Source: Paractinoplanes pyxinae (lineage in GTDB: Bacteria > Actinomycetota > Actinomycetes > Mycobacteriales > Micromonosporaceae). From it: a stretch of 64,000 nucleotides of DNA. Shown piece by piece: positions 33,240-41,948 of this stretch. Within the stretch, counting starts at the first letter, position 1. Each line of letters opens with the position of its first letter. The notes below the pieces were generated by a model. The model did no database searches, had not been told where the DNA came from, and worked only from the letters and a program-made list of their open reading frames with translations. The stretch lies in the NCBI RefSeq assembly GCF_026626335.1, contig NZ_JAPNTZ010000001.1, positions 682,001-746,000 on the forward strand. Direction: 5' to 3'. A program made the position numbers and the translations under genes.

Positions 33240-34610
33240 ATGTCTCAGACGCTCGACGACGCAGCACTGTCCCCGTTCCACAAACGCCTGGCGATCCTCT
33301 CCTCCGGGGGACCGTTCCTCGACGGCTACATCCTCAGCATCATCGGCGTCGCCATGATCCAGCTGACTCCCGAGCTCGGCCTCTCGGCTAACGAGCAGGG
33401 CCTGGTCAGCGCGGTGGCCCTGATCGGCATCTTCTTCGGCGCCTTCCTCGGTGGCTGGCTGACCGACAAGTTCGGCCGGCACCTGCTCTTCACCATCGAT
33501 CTGGTCGCGCTGGTCGCGTGCTCGGTCGCGCAGGCCTTCGTCCACGACGTCTGGTGGCTCATCGGGTTGCGCCTGCTCATCGGCGTCGCGGTCGGGGCCG
33601 ACTATCCGATCGCGACCTCGCTGCTGGCCGAGTTCACGCCGCGCCGCTGGCGGGGCAAGCTGCTGGGCGCGTACGTGTGCATGTGGTTCGTCGGCGCGGC
33701 GGCGGCCTACGTCGTGGGGCAGTTCCTGCTCACGTTCGACGGCGGCTGGCGCTGGATGCTGGCCAGCGCGGCCCTGCCCGGCCTGATCATCATCCTGCTC
33801 CGCCTGGGCACCCCCGAGTCGCCGCGCTGGCTGGCCAAGATGGGCCGCACCGACGAGGCCAACGAGGTGCTGGCCCAGGTCTACGGGCCCGGTGTCACGG
33901 TGGCCGACCTCGGCGAGGAACAGACTCAGAACGTCGGCGTGGCCGCGATGCTGCGCTCCGGCTACGGCAAGCGGATGGCCTTCATAACCCTGTTCTGGAC
34001 GTTCTCGATCATCCCGCTGTTCGCCGTGTACGCGTTCGGCCCGGCCATCCTCGAGGCGCTCAACCTGGGCGGGGACCTGGCCCACATCGGGTCGGCCGTC
34101 ATCACGATCCTGTTCCTGGTCGGCTGTGTCGTGGCCGTGTTCCTGGTCGACCGGATCGGCCGCCGCAAGCTGATCCTGCACAGCTTCGGCTGGAGCGCCG
34201 TGGCGCTGATCGGCCTCGGCCTGGCCACCGGCGCGAGCCCCTGGCTGATCATGGCGCTGTTCGCGGCGTACGCGGTCCTCATCGGAGGCACCCAGATCAT
34301 GCAGTGGGTCTATCCGAACGAGCTGTTCCCGACCGAGATCCGCGGCTCGGCCGTCGGGTTGGCGTCCTCGCTGAGCCGGATCGGCGCGGCGGTCGGCACG
34401 TACCTGGTTCCGCTGGCCCTGACCGGCCTCGGCATCGGCACCACGATGCTGATCGGCGGCGCCGTCACCCTGGCCGGGCTGCTCGTCTCGCTGGCCTGGG
34501 CGCCCGAGACGCGCGGCCTCACGCTCGCCGAGAGCGCCGCCCTGCCTGCGCGCGCGACCGCCGTACGGAAAAGCCCGCAATTGTCGATGGTGAAGGGAAA
34601 GCACTCATGA
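33240..34610 (+). CDS. Sugar-porter-type MFS transporter
   Basis: A 456-residue 12-helix transporter of the sugar/acid:H+ symporter group. GGWLTDKFGRHLLFTIDL is motif A, GVAVGADYPIATSLLAEFTPRRWRG and GGTQIMQWVYPNELFPTEIRG match the PESPR/PxE-type sugar-porter signatures, and TPESPRWLAKMGRTDEA is the central loop. It likely takes up a sugar acid or related acid. The ATG at 33240 follows GGACGGAC. The downstream FAD gene starts inside its stop (ATGA), so it is the first gene of a five-gene operon. Confidence 0.9.
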   Translation: MSQTLDDAALSPFHKRLAILSSGGPFLDGYILSIIGVAMIQLTPELGLSANEQGLVSAVALIGIFFGAFLGGWLTDKFGRHLLFTIDLVALVACSVAQAFVHDVWWLIGLRLLIGVAVGADYPIATSLLAEFTPRRWRGKLLGAYVCMWFVGAAAAYVVGQFLLTFDGGWRWMLASAALPGLIIILLRLGTPESPRWLAKMGRTDEANEVLAQVYGPGVTVADLGEEQTQNVGVAAMLRSGYGKRMAFITLFWTFSIIPLFAVYAFGPAILEALNLGGDLAHIGSAVITILFLVGCVVAVFLVDRIGRRKLILHSFGWSAVALIGLGLATGASPWLIMALFAAYAVLIGGTQIMQWVYPNELFPTEIRGSAVGLASSLSRIGAAVGTYLVPLALTGLGIGTTMLIGGAVTLAGLLVSLAWAPETRGLTLAESAALPARATAVRKSPQLSMVKGKHS

Positions 34611-35962
34611 AGGACGTCATCGTCGTCGGCGGTGGACTGGCCGGGCTGGCGGCCGGCTGGCGGCTGCGGCATCAGGACCTCGTACTGCTGGAATCGAGTC
34701 ATCGGATCGGCGGGCGCATCCGGTCCGAGCGACGCGGGAAGTACTGGCTGAACTGGGGCGGGCACGTCTTCGCCGGGCCCGGTTCGTCGACCGACGCGCT
34801 GCTCACCGAGTCGGGCACGGCCGCCGTGCCGGTGCCGGGCTTCCTGGCCGGGCTGTCGATGAACGGCAAGCTGCTGCTCAACGGCCGCATCGAGAGCTAC
34901 CCGTTCCGCGTGCCGATGTCCCTGTCGTCGCGGGTGGCCCTGGTCAAGACCGGGCTCAAGGTGGGGCGGCAGGTTCTGCGGTACGCGAACATCGTGCGCC
35001 AGCGGCCCGGCGAGCACCCCGACGCCCGGCAGCAGCGGATCTACGACTTCGAGAACGAGCGCAGCTTCCGCGACTTCGTGGGCGACCTGCCCGAGGACGC
35101 CGAGGCGCTGTTCCGCCCGACCGTCACCCGCTCGGCGGCCGACCCGCACGAGCTCTCGGCCGGGGCCGGCATCGGCTACTTCAGCCTGGTCTGGAACATC
35201 GGCCAGGGGCTGAGCCGGGGCATCGTCGGTGGCCCGTCCACGCTGACGGAAGGCATCGCCGCCGCGCTGGGCGACCGCGTGCAGCTGGGCGCCGAGGTGG
35301 CCGAGATCGTCCACAAGCGGGACTCGGTCGTCGTCCGCTACCGCCGGGACGGCGTGGACCACGAGGTCGAGGGGCGGTACGTGGTGCTGGCCACGCCGGC
35401 CACGGTCGCGCACCGGGTCGCCGTCGACCTGCCGGCCGACATCCGCGAGGCGCTAGGCAAGATCGTGTACGGCCCGTACGTCAGCGCGGCCTTCCTGACC
35501 GACGAGAACTCGGCCCGGCCGTGGGACAAGGCGTACGCGATCGCCACGCCGAAGCGGTCGTTCAACGTCGTGCTGAACCAGGCCAGCCTCGTACGCGGAA
35601 GTGAGAGCACGCGGCAGCCGGGCGGCAGCATCATGACGTTCTCGCCGGCCAGCCTGGCCCGCACGCTGCTGGCCAAGTCCGACAAGGAAATCCTCGACAT
35701 CTACACCCGCGACCTCGACCAGGTGCTCGGCCGCGGCTTCTCCGTGGCCGAGGCGCACGTCCAGCGCTGGGAAACCGGCGCCCCCTACTGCTTCCCCGGG
35801 CGCGGCGCGCTGCAGCCGGCCCTGAGGCGCCGCGGCAGCCGTGTGCTGCTGGCCGGCGACTACCTCGGAACCCTCTACACCGAAACCGCCATCCACACCG
35901 GGTTCTCCGCCGCCGACGAGGTCGCGAGCCACCTGGCCACCGCCAAGGAGACAGCACGATGA
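34607..35962 (+). CDS. FAD-dependent oxidoreductase (flavin amine oxidase family)
   Basis: A 451-residue flavoprotein. DVIVVGGGLAGLAAGWRL is the FAD-binding GxGxxG, LLESSHRIGGRIRSE the second FAD motif, and VLLAGDYLGTLYTETAIHTG the C-terminal FAD site. The pattern fits amine oxidases/protoporphyrinogen-oxidase-like enzymes. In an operon with a transporter and a DHDPS-family lyase, oxidation of an imported amine or amino-sugar acid is the best guess, but nothing fixes the substrate. Start and stop overlap both neighbours by 4 bp. Confidence 0.85.
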   Translation: MKDVIVVGGGLAGLAAGWRLRHQDLVLLESSHRIGGRIRSERRGKYWLNWGGHVFAGPGSSTDALLTESGTAAVPVPGFLAGLSMNGKLLLNGRIESYPFRVPMSLSSRVALVKTGLKVGRQVLRYANIVRQRPGEHPDARQQRIYDFENERSFRDFVGDLPEDAEALFRPTVTRSAADPHELSAGAGIGYFSLVWNIGQGLSRGIVGGPSTLTEGIAAALGDRVQLGAEVAEIVHKRDSVVVRYRRDGVDHEVEGRYVVLATPATVAHRVAVDLPADIREALGKIVYGPYVSAAFLTDENSARPWDKAYAIATPKRSFNVVLNQASLVRGSESTRQPGGSIMTFSPASLARTLLAKSDKEILDIYTRDLDQVLGRGFSVAEAHVQRWETGAPYCFPGRGALQPALRRRGSRVLLAGDYLGTLYTETAIHTGFSAADEVASHLATAKETAR

Positions 35963-36771
35963 CCCTGCACGGAATCCTGACCGCGCTCGCCACGCCCTTC
36001 GCGGCGGACGGCGGCATCGACGAGGCCCGGCTGCGGGCCCTGGTCGACCGCTCGGTCGACGGCGGAGTGCACGGCGTCGTGGTGTGCGGCTCGACCGGCG
36101 AGTTCAGCGCGCTGAGCGGCGACGAGCGTCGCTTCGCGGTCGAGGTCGTGGTCGATCAGGCGGCGGGCCGGGTGCCGGTGGTCGCGCAGACCGGCGCCAC
36201 GAGTACGGCCGAGGCCATCCGCCTGTCGCGGCACGCCCAGTCGGCCGGCGCCGACGTGGTGATGGTGGTGGCGCCGTACTACGAGCCGCTGTCGGTGGAC
36301 GGGACGCTGACCTACCTGCGGGCGGTCGCCGGCTCGGTCGATCTGCCGGTGATGCTCTACAACCTGCCGGTGGCCACCGGCGTCGACCTCGACCCCGACG
36401 TGGTGGGCGCGCTGGCCCGCGAGGTCGAGAACATCCGCTACATCAAGAACACGACGGTCGACATGGCTCAGTCGGCGCGGCTCATCCACAACCACGGCGA
36501 TGTGATCTCCACGTTCGTCGGGTGGGACAGCCTGCTCTTGGCGGCCCTCGTCGAAGGTGCGGCCGGGGTCATGGCGGGCACGGCCAACGTCGTACCGGCG
36601 CAATTGGTTGCCGTTCATGACGCCGTCGCCTCGGGCGACCTCGGCCTGGCCCGGAAGTTGTGGTCCGAGATCTACCCGCTCATCGACCGGATCATGGCCC
36701 AGCCGTTCGTACCCGCGGTGAAGGCGGAACTGGCGGCCGTGGGCTTCCCCGTCGGCATACCCCGCCCGTAG
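35959..36771 (+). CDS. DHDPS/NAL-family aldolase or dehydratase
   Basis: A 270-residue TIM-barrel lyase, somewhat shorter than usual (290-300). VVCGSTGEFSAL carries the carboxylate-binding GSTGE, Tyr134 of LYNLP and Lys163 of IRYIKNT are the catalytic pair (Schiff base on Lys163). Such enzymes act on pyruvate-linked substrates (dihydrodipicolinate, N-acetylneuraminate, keto-deoxy sugar acids). Since a sugar-type transporter and FAD enzyme precede it, a catabolic role is more likely than lysine synthesis. Confidence 0.88.
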   Translation: MTLHGILTALATPFAADGGIDEARLRALVDRSVDGGVHGVVVCGSTGEFSALSGDERRFAVEVVVDQAAGRVPVVAQTGATSTAEAIRLSRHAQSAGADVVMVVAPYYEPLSVDGTLTYLRAVAGSVDLPVMLYNLPVATGVDLDPDVVGALAREVENIRYIKNTTVDMAQSARLIHNHGDVISTFVGWDSLLLAALVEGAAGVMAGTANVVPAQLVAVHDAVASGDLGLARKLWSEIYPLIDRIMAQPFVPAVKAELAAVGFPVGIPRP

Positions 36772-36773
36772 CC

Positions 36774-37400
36774 ATGCTGCTGGCTCTGGAACTCGTCGGC
36801 CTCTTCGCCTTCTCGGTGTCCGGGGCGCTGATGGCGATCCGCAAGGGCTTCGACGTGATCGGGATCGTGCTGCTGGCCGGCATCACCGCGCTCGGCGGGG
36901 GAGTGGCCCGGGACGTGATCATCGGGGCCACCCCGCCGGTCGCGTTCACCGATCTCGGCTACTTCCTGATGCCGGTCGCGGCGGCGGTCGTCACGTTCTT
37001 CGCGCATCCGGCGCTGGAACGGCTGACGACCGCCGTCCTGGTCTTCGACGCGGCCGGCCTCGGTGTCTTCTGCGTGACCGGAACCCTCAAATCATTGGCG
37101 TACGGGTTGAGCCCCCTGCCGGCAGCGGTGCTCGGCGTCGTCACCGGCGTCGGCGGTGGCGTGCTGCGCGACATGATCGCCCGCGAGACCCCGGCCCTGG
37201 TGCGCCCGGACGCCGAGCTGTACGCGGTGCCCGCCATAGCCGGCACGATCGCGGTCGCCTGCCAGCCCCGCCTGGCCGTGCCGGCCGCCGTCGTCATCGT
37301 CGCGTTCCGCCTGGTCGCGCTGGCCCGCCGCTGGCACGCCCCCACCGCTTTTATACTCGCCAAGTGCCCATCTCGAAGCGCGCCGAACCCGCCCTGCTGA
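36774..37400 (+). CDS. TRIC/UPF0126-type membrane channel protein
   Basis: A 208-residue membrane protein with about seven helices and a clear internal duplication: GGGVARDVIIGATPP and GGGVLRDMIARETP are the two UPF0126 repeats seen in YicG-like and prokaryotic TRIC channels. These form trimeric cation channels, and some operons link them with amino acid use (glycine transporters). It starts 2 bp after the DHDPS-family stop. Its last 37 bp overlap the GntR gene. Confidence 0.85.
   Translation: MLLALELVGLFAFSVSGALMAIRKGFDVIGIVLLAGITALGGGVARDVIIGATPPVAFTDLGYFLMPVAAAVVTFFAHPALERLTTAVLVFDAAGLGVFCVTGTLKSLAYGLSPLPAAVLGVVTGVGGGVLRDMIARETPALVRPDAELYAVPAIAGTIAVACQPRLAVPAAVVIVAFRLVALARRWHAPTAFILAKCPSRSAPNPPC
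37352..37357 (+). promoter_or_regulatory. -10 element TATACT for a leaderless GntR gene
   Basis: TATACT, nearly the ideal -10, ends 6 nt before the GTG at 37364 and lies inside the end of the TRIC gene. The GntR gene can thus be made without the operon. Confidence 0.6.
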
Positions 37401-38050
37401 CCGACCAGGTCTACAGCGCGCTCCACGAGGCCATCATGAACGGCGACCTGCCGGCCGGCACCCGGCTGCGCATCCGCGACCTGGCCGCCCAGGTGGGAAC
37501 GAGCGTGATGCCCGTACGCGAAGCCATCCGCCGCCTGGAGGAGGCCGGGCTGGCCGAGAGCGTCCCCCACAAGGGCGCGGTGGTCAAAGGCCTGACCCTG
37601 GCCGAACTGGTCCACGTGTACGACGTACGGCGCCTGCTGGAAGTCGAAGCCGCCCGCCTGGGCAGCCAGCACATCACCGCGGCGGACGTGGCCGCCATGC
37701 AGACCGAACTCGAGCTGATGCGCACCGCCATCACCGAGCATCGAGTGGTCGCCTACCTCGACCACGACGAGGCCCTGCTGACCATCCTGTACCGAGCCGC
37801 CGGCAACCCGGTGCTGGTCGAAACCATCCAGACCCTCTGGTCGCATTGCCGGGCCTACAAAATAGTCGGAGCCCAAGCCGCCCTGGACGGCCCCGCCGAC
37901 GATTCTTTGTGGCGCTACCAGCACCAACTGGTCGAAGCAGCCCGAGCCCACGACGGCGACACCGCAGCCGCCGTCAACACCGACAGCCTGAACGATGCCA
38001 CCGCCCGCATAAAGGCGCAGCTGGCCGCCCAGGACTCGAGCGCCGCCTGA
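37364..38050 (+). CDS. GntR-family regulator (FCD domain)
   Basis: A 228-residue regulator. The winged helix reads QVYSALHEAIMNGDLPAGTRLRIRDLAAQVGTSVMPVREAIRRLEEAGL; the C-terminal FCD domain has VYDVRRLLEVEAARLGS, HDEALLTILYRAAGNPVLVETI and H-containing helices that bind a metal and a carboxylate ligand. It ends the MFS/FAD/lyase/TRIC operon and probably represses it through the palindrome at 33186-33195. Overlap with the TRIC gene and a strong -10 just before its GTG indicate an extra internal promoter. Confidence 0.9.
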   Translation: MPISKRAEPALLTDQVYSALHEAIMNGDLPAGTRLRIRDLAAQVGTSVMPVREAIRRLEEAGLAESVPHKGAVVKGLTLAELVHVYDVRRLLEVEAARLGSQHITAADVAAMQTELELMRTAITEHRVVAYLDHDEALLTILYRAAGNPVLVETIQTLWSHCRAYKIVGAQAALDGPADDSLWRYQHQLVEAARAHDGDTAAAVNTDSLNDATARIKAQLAAQDSSAA

Positions 38051-38069
38051 CCGCCTGGGACGTTGTGGG

Positions 38070-39551
38070 TCAGCCGCACAGCACGCCGGTTTCCTTCTCG
38101 TATTGCTCGAGCGCGGCGAAGGCGGGTAGCAGCGCGGGCATCATCGCCGTGAACAGGTTGGCCGTCACGTTGCCGGAGTCGTCCAGAACAGGCGCGACGG
38201 CCGGCGTCCAGTCCGCATCGAAATAGATGACGCCCTGGATCACGGTTCGATATCCGGCGTCCAGCCACTCCGGGCACTCCGGCAGACGCGGCGCGGCGGC
38301 CCGGATGCGCTCGTAGTCCGTCCTGGTCAGCGCCGGGATGAACAGCACCAGCCGGTGCGGGGGTAGTAGCCGGAACGACTCGGCCAGCTCCCACATCGTT
38401 CCCGCACTGGTGCCCAGGGTCAACACGGTCAGCCGGGACTTCCGGATCAACTCGCTTACCGGCCCCTGCCAGCCCGCGAGCGGCAGATACATGCGTGCCG
38501 CGCCGACATAGGGCAGCCGCTCACCCGGTGCGCCGACCGCCACCAACGGCCCGACCGGCCGCAGGATCTCGGCCACGTGCTCCTCCGCCGAGCGTCCGGA
38601 CACCAGGAAACCGACCGCTGCACCACCCGACAGGCCGGGTAGCGGAACCTCATGCAGGGCCGTCTGCCGCTCGTCCTCCTCGAAGGAGCGCAGGTACAGC
38701 ACATAGGAACCGGCCTCGAGCTGCCGATGGTCGGGAACGAGGCGGGACCGGTGCCGCCTTGCCCGCAGAAACACCCGGCGGCCGCGCGTGAACACGGCAC
38801 CGCCGGCGACGATCGTGCACAGCGTGAGGAACGTCTGCCACCACGCGAGGTCGCCCGGTCTCATCATCAGGACCAGTCCGCCGATCGTCAGGGTCAGCCC
38901 GGCCAGGCAACACAACCAGGCCGCGATCCACAGCAGCGATCCCCGCCAGACGTCGCCGCGGATCGGCCGCGACAAGAGCTCCCGCGCTTGCCGGTTGCGG
39001 GCGAGCTTCAACGTCTTGCCGCCGTACAAGATGCCGAAGAACCCGGTGACACCGATGAGAAAGCCGTTCGGCTCCACCCAGTCCGGGGTGATGTCCGGCC
39101 GCTGCAACACCAACGTGGGAACGGCCGTGAGGCCCAGCCCGATCAATATGATCAGGTAGCCGAGCAGCCGCAGCCCCGTCTGCGGCGGCCGGGTCAGGCC
39201 TCCGGCGCCGGTCGCGGGTCCCTGGGCCGGATCACGGAACTCCCAGTGGCCGCTCCAGCTCAGCCGTTGGCCCCGCTGCGGCAGCCACAGCGCCACCCCG
39301 AAGATCAGCGTGGACAGCGGAACCACGTACCGCCACCACCTGTCCCACCACTGCGGGTAGCGGTTGGCCGTCAGCACCACCATGGCCGTGACGACCCCGG
39401 CCAGCAGCAACGGGAACACGGTGCGGAACAGCATCCCCACGATCTGCTGGCGCATTCGCCGTTCGCTCAGCCCGGACAACGCGAGCATCGCCACCGCCGA
39501 GACAAGCACGAACCGTAGTACCGATTCGGGCGAGAGATCCATGCCCATCAT
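38070..39551 (-). CDS. Multi-pass membrane protein with cytosolic Rossmann-like domain
   Basis: A 493-residue protein. The N-terminal ~270 residues hold about six to eight hydrophobic helices (VLRFVLVSAVAMLAL, LLLAGVVTAMVVLTANRYPQWWD, YLIILIGLGLTAVPTLVL, LLWIAAWLCCLAGLTL). The C-terminal ~220 residues form an alpha/beta domain: SYVLYLRSFEEDERQ, EEHVAEILRPVGPLVAVGAPGERLPYVGAARMYL, ISELIRKSRLTVLTLGTSAG followed by TMWELAESF. The pattern (LRSF..D, then PGE..P..GAAR, then WEL) recurs in many bacterial membrane proteins and looks TIR/SLOG-like; this is inferred. Three close ATGs (39551, 39548, 39542) are possible starts. It is convergent with the GntR gene. Confidence 0.75.
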   Translation of the reverse strand: MMGMDLSPESVLRFVLVSAVAMLALSGLSERRMRQQIVGMLFRTVFPLLLAGVVTAMVVLTANRYPQWWDRWWRYVVPLSTLIFGVALWLPQRGQRLSWSGHWEFRDPAQGPATGAGGLTRPPQTGLRLLGYLIILIGLGLTAVPTLVLQRPDITPDWVEPNGFLIGVTGFFGILYGGKTLKLARNRQARELLSRPIRGDVWRGSLLWIAAWLCCLAGLTLTIGGLVLMMRPGDLAWWQTFLTLCTIVAGGAVFTRGRRVFLRARRHRSRLVPDHRQLEAGSYVLYLRSFEEDERQTALHEVPLPGLSGGAAVGFLVSGRSAEEHVAEILRPVGPLVAVGAPGERLPYVGAARMYLPLAGWQGPVSELIRKSRLTVLTLGTSAGTMWELAESFRLLPPHRLVLFIPALTRTDYERIRAAAPRLPECPEWLDAGYRTVIQGVIYFDADWTPAVAPVLDDSGNVTANLFTAMMPALLPAFAALEQYEKETGVLCG

Positions 39552-39740
39552 TGTGCTGGATCCGCGGCGGACCGGAGTCGTACCGGCGCCCCGCGACGTG
39601 GCGGACCCGTCCAGGGTCCACCGATCGGCTATCGGGCGACGGCCTGTTCCTCGCTGGAAGGTGGCCGTCAGCTCGACATCCGATATCGGGTAAATCCGGT
39701 TTGTCTTCCTGTACGGCGCCATGAAGCAGCGAGAGGAAAC
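39552..39740. promoter_or_regulatory. Divergent promoter region with palindrome CCGATATCGG
   Basis: This gap of 189 bp separates the membrane protein gene from the RGD-repeat protein gene. CCGATATCGG (39680-39689) is a perfect palindrome about 50 bp before the latter's start; its role is unknown. Confidence 0.3.
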
Positions 39741-40724
39741 ATGATGAACAAGCTCACCCACGCCCTTACCCTGGGCGGGTTCGGCGTTCTCACCGCGTTG
39801 ACCGTCGGCATGGGTCCGGCTCAGGCCGCCCCGGCCGGGCCGGTCGGGCCGGCGACTCCGGACAGGAAGATCGCGGCCAGCCACAACATGTGGCGGGGCG
39901 AAAGCCAGATCGTCGGCTTCTACCGCTCGCTGCGGGCCTGCCAGCTGGCCGGCATGTACGGCGAGCGGAGCGGCGCCTGGGACGACTACGACTGCACCGT
40001 CGTTCGCGTCGGCCCGCGGCGGGGCGCCTGGGCCCTCGAGGTCGTCGACTACGACAACTGGGGCTCGTTCGGGTTCGGCCGGCCGTTCCAGGTCGTCCGC
40101 GGCTTCCCGGCTCAGTTCCGTCCGGTCTGGGCGGGTCAGCTCCGGCCGGTTCGTCCGGGACAGTTCCGGCACTTCCGTCCGGGCTCGCACCGGAACGATT
40201 GGATGCGGGACCGGGACCGTCGCCACGGTGGCTTCGACCGCAACGACGGTCGCGGTGGCCGGGACAACGACGGCCGCAACAATCAGGGCCACAACCCCCG
40301 CAACAATCAGGGCGGCAGCACGCGAGGCGACCAGAACGGCAGCACGCGCGGTGACCAGAACGGCAGCACCCGCGGTGACCGGGGTGGCAGCACCCGTGGG
40401 GATCAGGGCGGCAGCACGCGCGGTGACCAGGGCGGCAGCACCCGTGGGGACCAGGGCGGCAGCACGCGCGGTGACCAGGGCGGCAGCACCCGCGGTGACC
40501 AGGGCGGCAGCACCCGTGGGGACCAGGGCGGCAGCACGCGAGGTGACCAGGGGAGTGGCACTCGCGGTGACCAGGGCGGCAGCACGCGAGGTGACCAGGG
40601 GAGTGGCACCCGTGGGGACCAGGGCGGCAGCACGCGGGGTGACCAGGGCGGCAGCACGCGGGGTGACCAGGGCGGCAGCACCCGTGGCGACCAGGGTGGC
40701 AGCACGCGCGGCGACCGGCGCTGA
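39741..40724 (+). CDS. Secreted protein with 17 tandem RGD-containing repeats
   Basis: A 327-residue secreted protein. A signal peptide (1 to about 30, ending QAA) leads to a 90-residue domain with two cysteines (RACQLAGMYG, DDYDCTVVR) and the pattern EVVDYDNWGSFGFGRPF, resembling small actinobacterial surface proteins of unknown role. Then comes an Arg/Asn/Asp-rich linker and, from about residue 191 to 326, seventeen 8-residue repeats of type GGSTRGDQ, each with an Arg-Gly-Asp. The repeats look disordered and alternately charged. GAGAGGAAAC precedes the two ATGs (39741, 39744). Function unknown: a cell-wall-exposed or matrix protein is possible. Confidence 0.75.
   Translation: MMNKLTHALTLGGFGVLTALTVGMGPAQAAPAGPVGPATPDRKIAASHNMWRGESQIVGFYRSLRACQLAGMYGERSGAWDDYDCTVVRVGPRRGAWALEVVDYDNWGSFGFGRPFQVVRGFPAQFRPVWAGQLRPVRPGQFRHFRPGSHRNDWMRDRDRRHGGFDRNDGRGGRDNDGRNNQGHNPRNNQGGSTRGDQNGSTRGDQNGSTRGDRGGSTRGDQGGSTRGDQGGSTRGDQGGSTRGDQGGSTRGDQGGSTRGDQGGSTRGDQGSGTRGDQGGSTRGDQGSGTRGDQGGSTRGDQGGSTRGDQGGSTRGDQGGSTRGDRR
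40311..40718 (+). repeat. 24-bp in-frame tandem repeat, 17 copies
   Basis: Seventeen exact-length 24-bp units coding GGSTRGDQ (two copies GSGTRGDQ, two beginning Asn, two ending Arg). Synonymous differences (CGCGGT, CGTGGG, CGAGGT) alternate among copies, which shows repeated block duplication rather than fresh slippage. Confidence 0.95.
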
Positions 40725-40827
40725 CTCCGCGAGCACGACATCGGGCGCGCCGGCACCTGAGTCGTTCGGGGCACGATCAGACGCCTCTGAGCAACACGAA
40801 GAGGATCCATTTATCGCGCTAGCACAT

Positions 40828-40866
40828 CCGCGGCCGTCAGGCGATCATCTCGCCTGGTGGCCGCGG
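40828..40866 (+). terminator. Long hairpin after the RGD-repeat gene
   Basis: CCGCGGCC, GU, CAGGCGA pairs with TCGCCTG, GU, GGCCGCGG around TCATC: a 17-bp stem with two G-U pairs, followed by CTTTCT. It lies about 100 bp after the stop. Confidence 0.75.
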
Positions 40867-41120
40867 CTTTCTACCCGTGCCGGGATGCGGTACTTGCGGG
40901 ATTGATCGAGCCGAGGTTACCGCGCGGCAGAACGCGCGGCCATCCGCTGGTCCACCGGGCCACCGCGCCGATGTAAGCGAGGGCAGAACGCGCCCGCCGA
41001 GTTGCGGCTCGGTCGGCGGTCACGCACCGTGAAGATCATGGTTGGACTTGCGCCTACTGAATGAGGGGGGTCTATGTTGGGGATTGATTGGTTTTGTCCC
41101 TCTCCCCGGAGGATTTCCCC
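40867..41120. other. Intergenic stretch before GH16
   Basis: No gene is visible. Two similar pieces (GCAGAACGCGCGG near 40926 and GGCAGAACGCGCCC near 40982) recur. The last ~60 bp should hold the GH16 promoter, but no convincing -35/-10 pair or LacI-type site is seen. Confidence 0.4.
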
Positions 41121-41948
41121 ATGCGTAAGTCAAGGCTTCTCATCGCGGCGACCGCCCTCACGGTCAGCCTGAGCGCCGGCCTCGCGATCGGCTCCCGCAG
41201 CGACACTGCCGAGGCCGCGGTGGTCTGGAACGAGGACTTCAACGGTCCGGCCGGCAGCGGCGTCGACACGTCGAAGTGGAACTTCGACGTCGGCGGCAGC
41301 GGCTGGGGCAACCAGGAGCTGCAGTACTACACCGAAGGCACGAGCAACGTCGCCATGGACGGCGAGGGGCACCTCGTCATCACTGCCCGTAAGGGCAGCG
41401 GCGGGCACAACGACTGCTGGAACGGTGCCTGTCAGTTCACGTCGGGGCGCATTCAGACGTCGGGCAAGTTCACCCAGCAGTACGGGCGGGTCGAGGCGCG
41501 CATCAAGGTGCCGGACGGGTCCGGTCTGTGGCCCGCGTTCTGGATGCTGGGCGGCAGCAACTGGCCGACCGACGGCGAGATCGACATCATGGAGGTCGTC
41601 GGCCGCGAGCCCAACCAGCTGTTCGGCACGCTGCACGGCCCCGGCTACTCGGGCGGCGAGTCGTACGGCAACCAGATCGTCTCCGGCACCCCGTGGCACC
41701 AGGACTTCCACACGTACGCCGTGGACTGGTCACCCAATCTGATCGTCTGGACCGTGGACGGCAACGAGTTCTTCCGCGCCACCCCGGACTCGCTACGTGC
41801 CGCCAAGGGCAACGTCCACTGGGTGTTCGAGCACTCTTTCTTCATCATTCTCAACCTGGCCGTGGGCGGGAACTTCGGCCAGGGCAACCCGGCCGGCCTG
41901 CCCGACGAAAGCAAGATGGTCGTCGACTACGTCCACGTCAGCGCCTAG
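41121..41948 (+). CDS. Secreted GH16 endo-beta-1,3(4)-glucanase
   Basis: A 275-residue secreted enzyme. Signal peptide 1-33. The GH16 jelly roll begins VVWNEDFNGPAGSGVDTSKW and contains the catalytic motif EIDIME with Glu153, Asp155 and Glu158, plus WPAFWMLG and HTYAVDWSP. It resembles actinobacterial laminarinases that hydrolyse beta-1,3-glucan; no binding module is attached. GGAGGA precedes the ATG at 41121. With GH81 and GH3 it forms a dispersed beta-glucan-degrading set. It is convergent with the ThrE gene and overlaps it by 4 bp. Confidence 0.93.
   Translation: MRKSRLLIAATALTVSLSAGLAIGSRSDTAEAAVVWNEDFNGPAGSGVDTSKWNFDVGGSGWGNQELQYYTEGTSNVAMDGEGHLVITARKGSGGHNDCWNGACQFTSGRIQTSGKFTQQYGRVEARIKVPDGSGLWPAFWMLGGSNWPTDGEIDIMEVVGREPNQLFGTLHGPGYSGGESYGNQIVSGTPWHQDFHTYAVDWSPNLIVWTVDGNEFFRATPDSLRAAKGNVHWVFEHSFFIILNLAVGGNFGQGNPAGLPDESKMVVDYVHVSA

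Noticed and set aside
39552..40736. N-terminal extension of the 38070 gene through the RGD repeat (Ala/Leu/Pro repeats)
   Set aside because: Antisense shadow of the repeat; the real protein begins near 39551.
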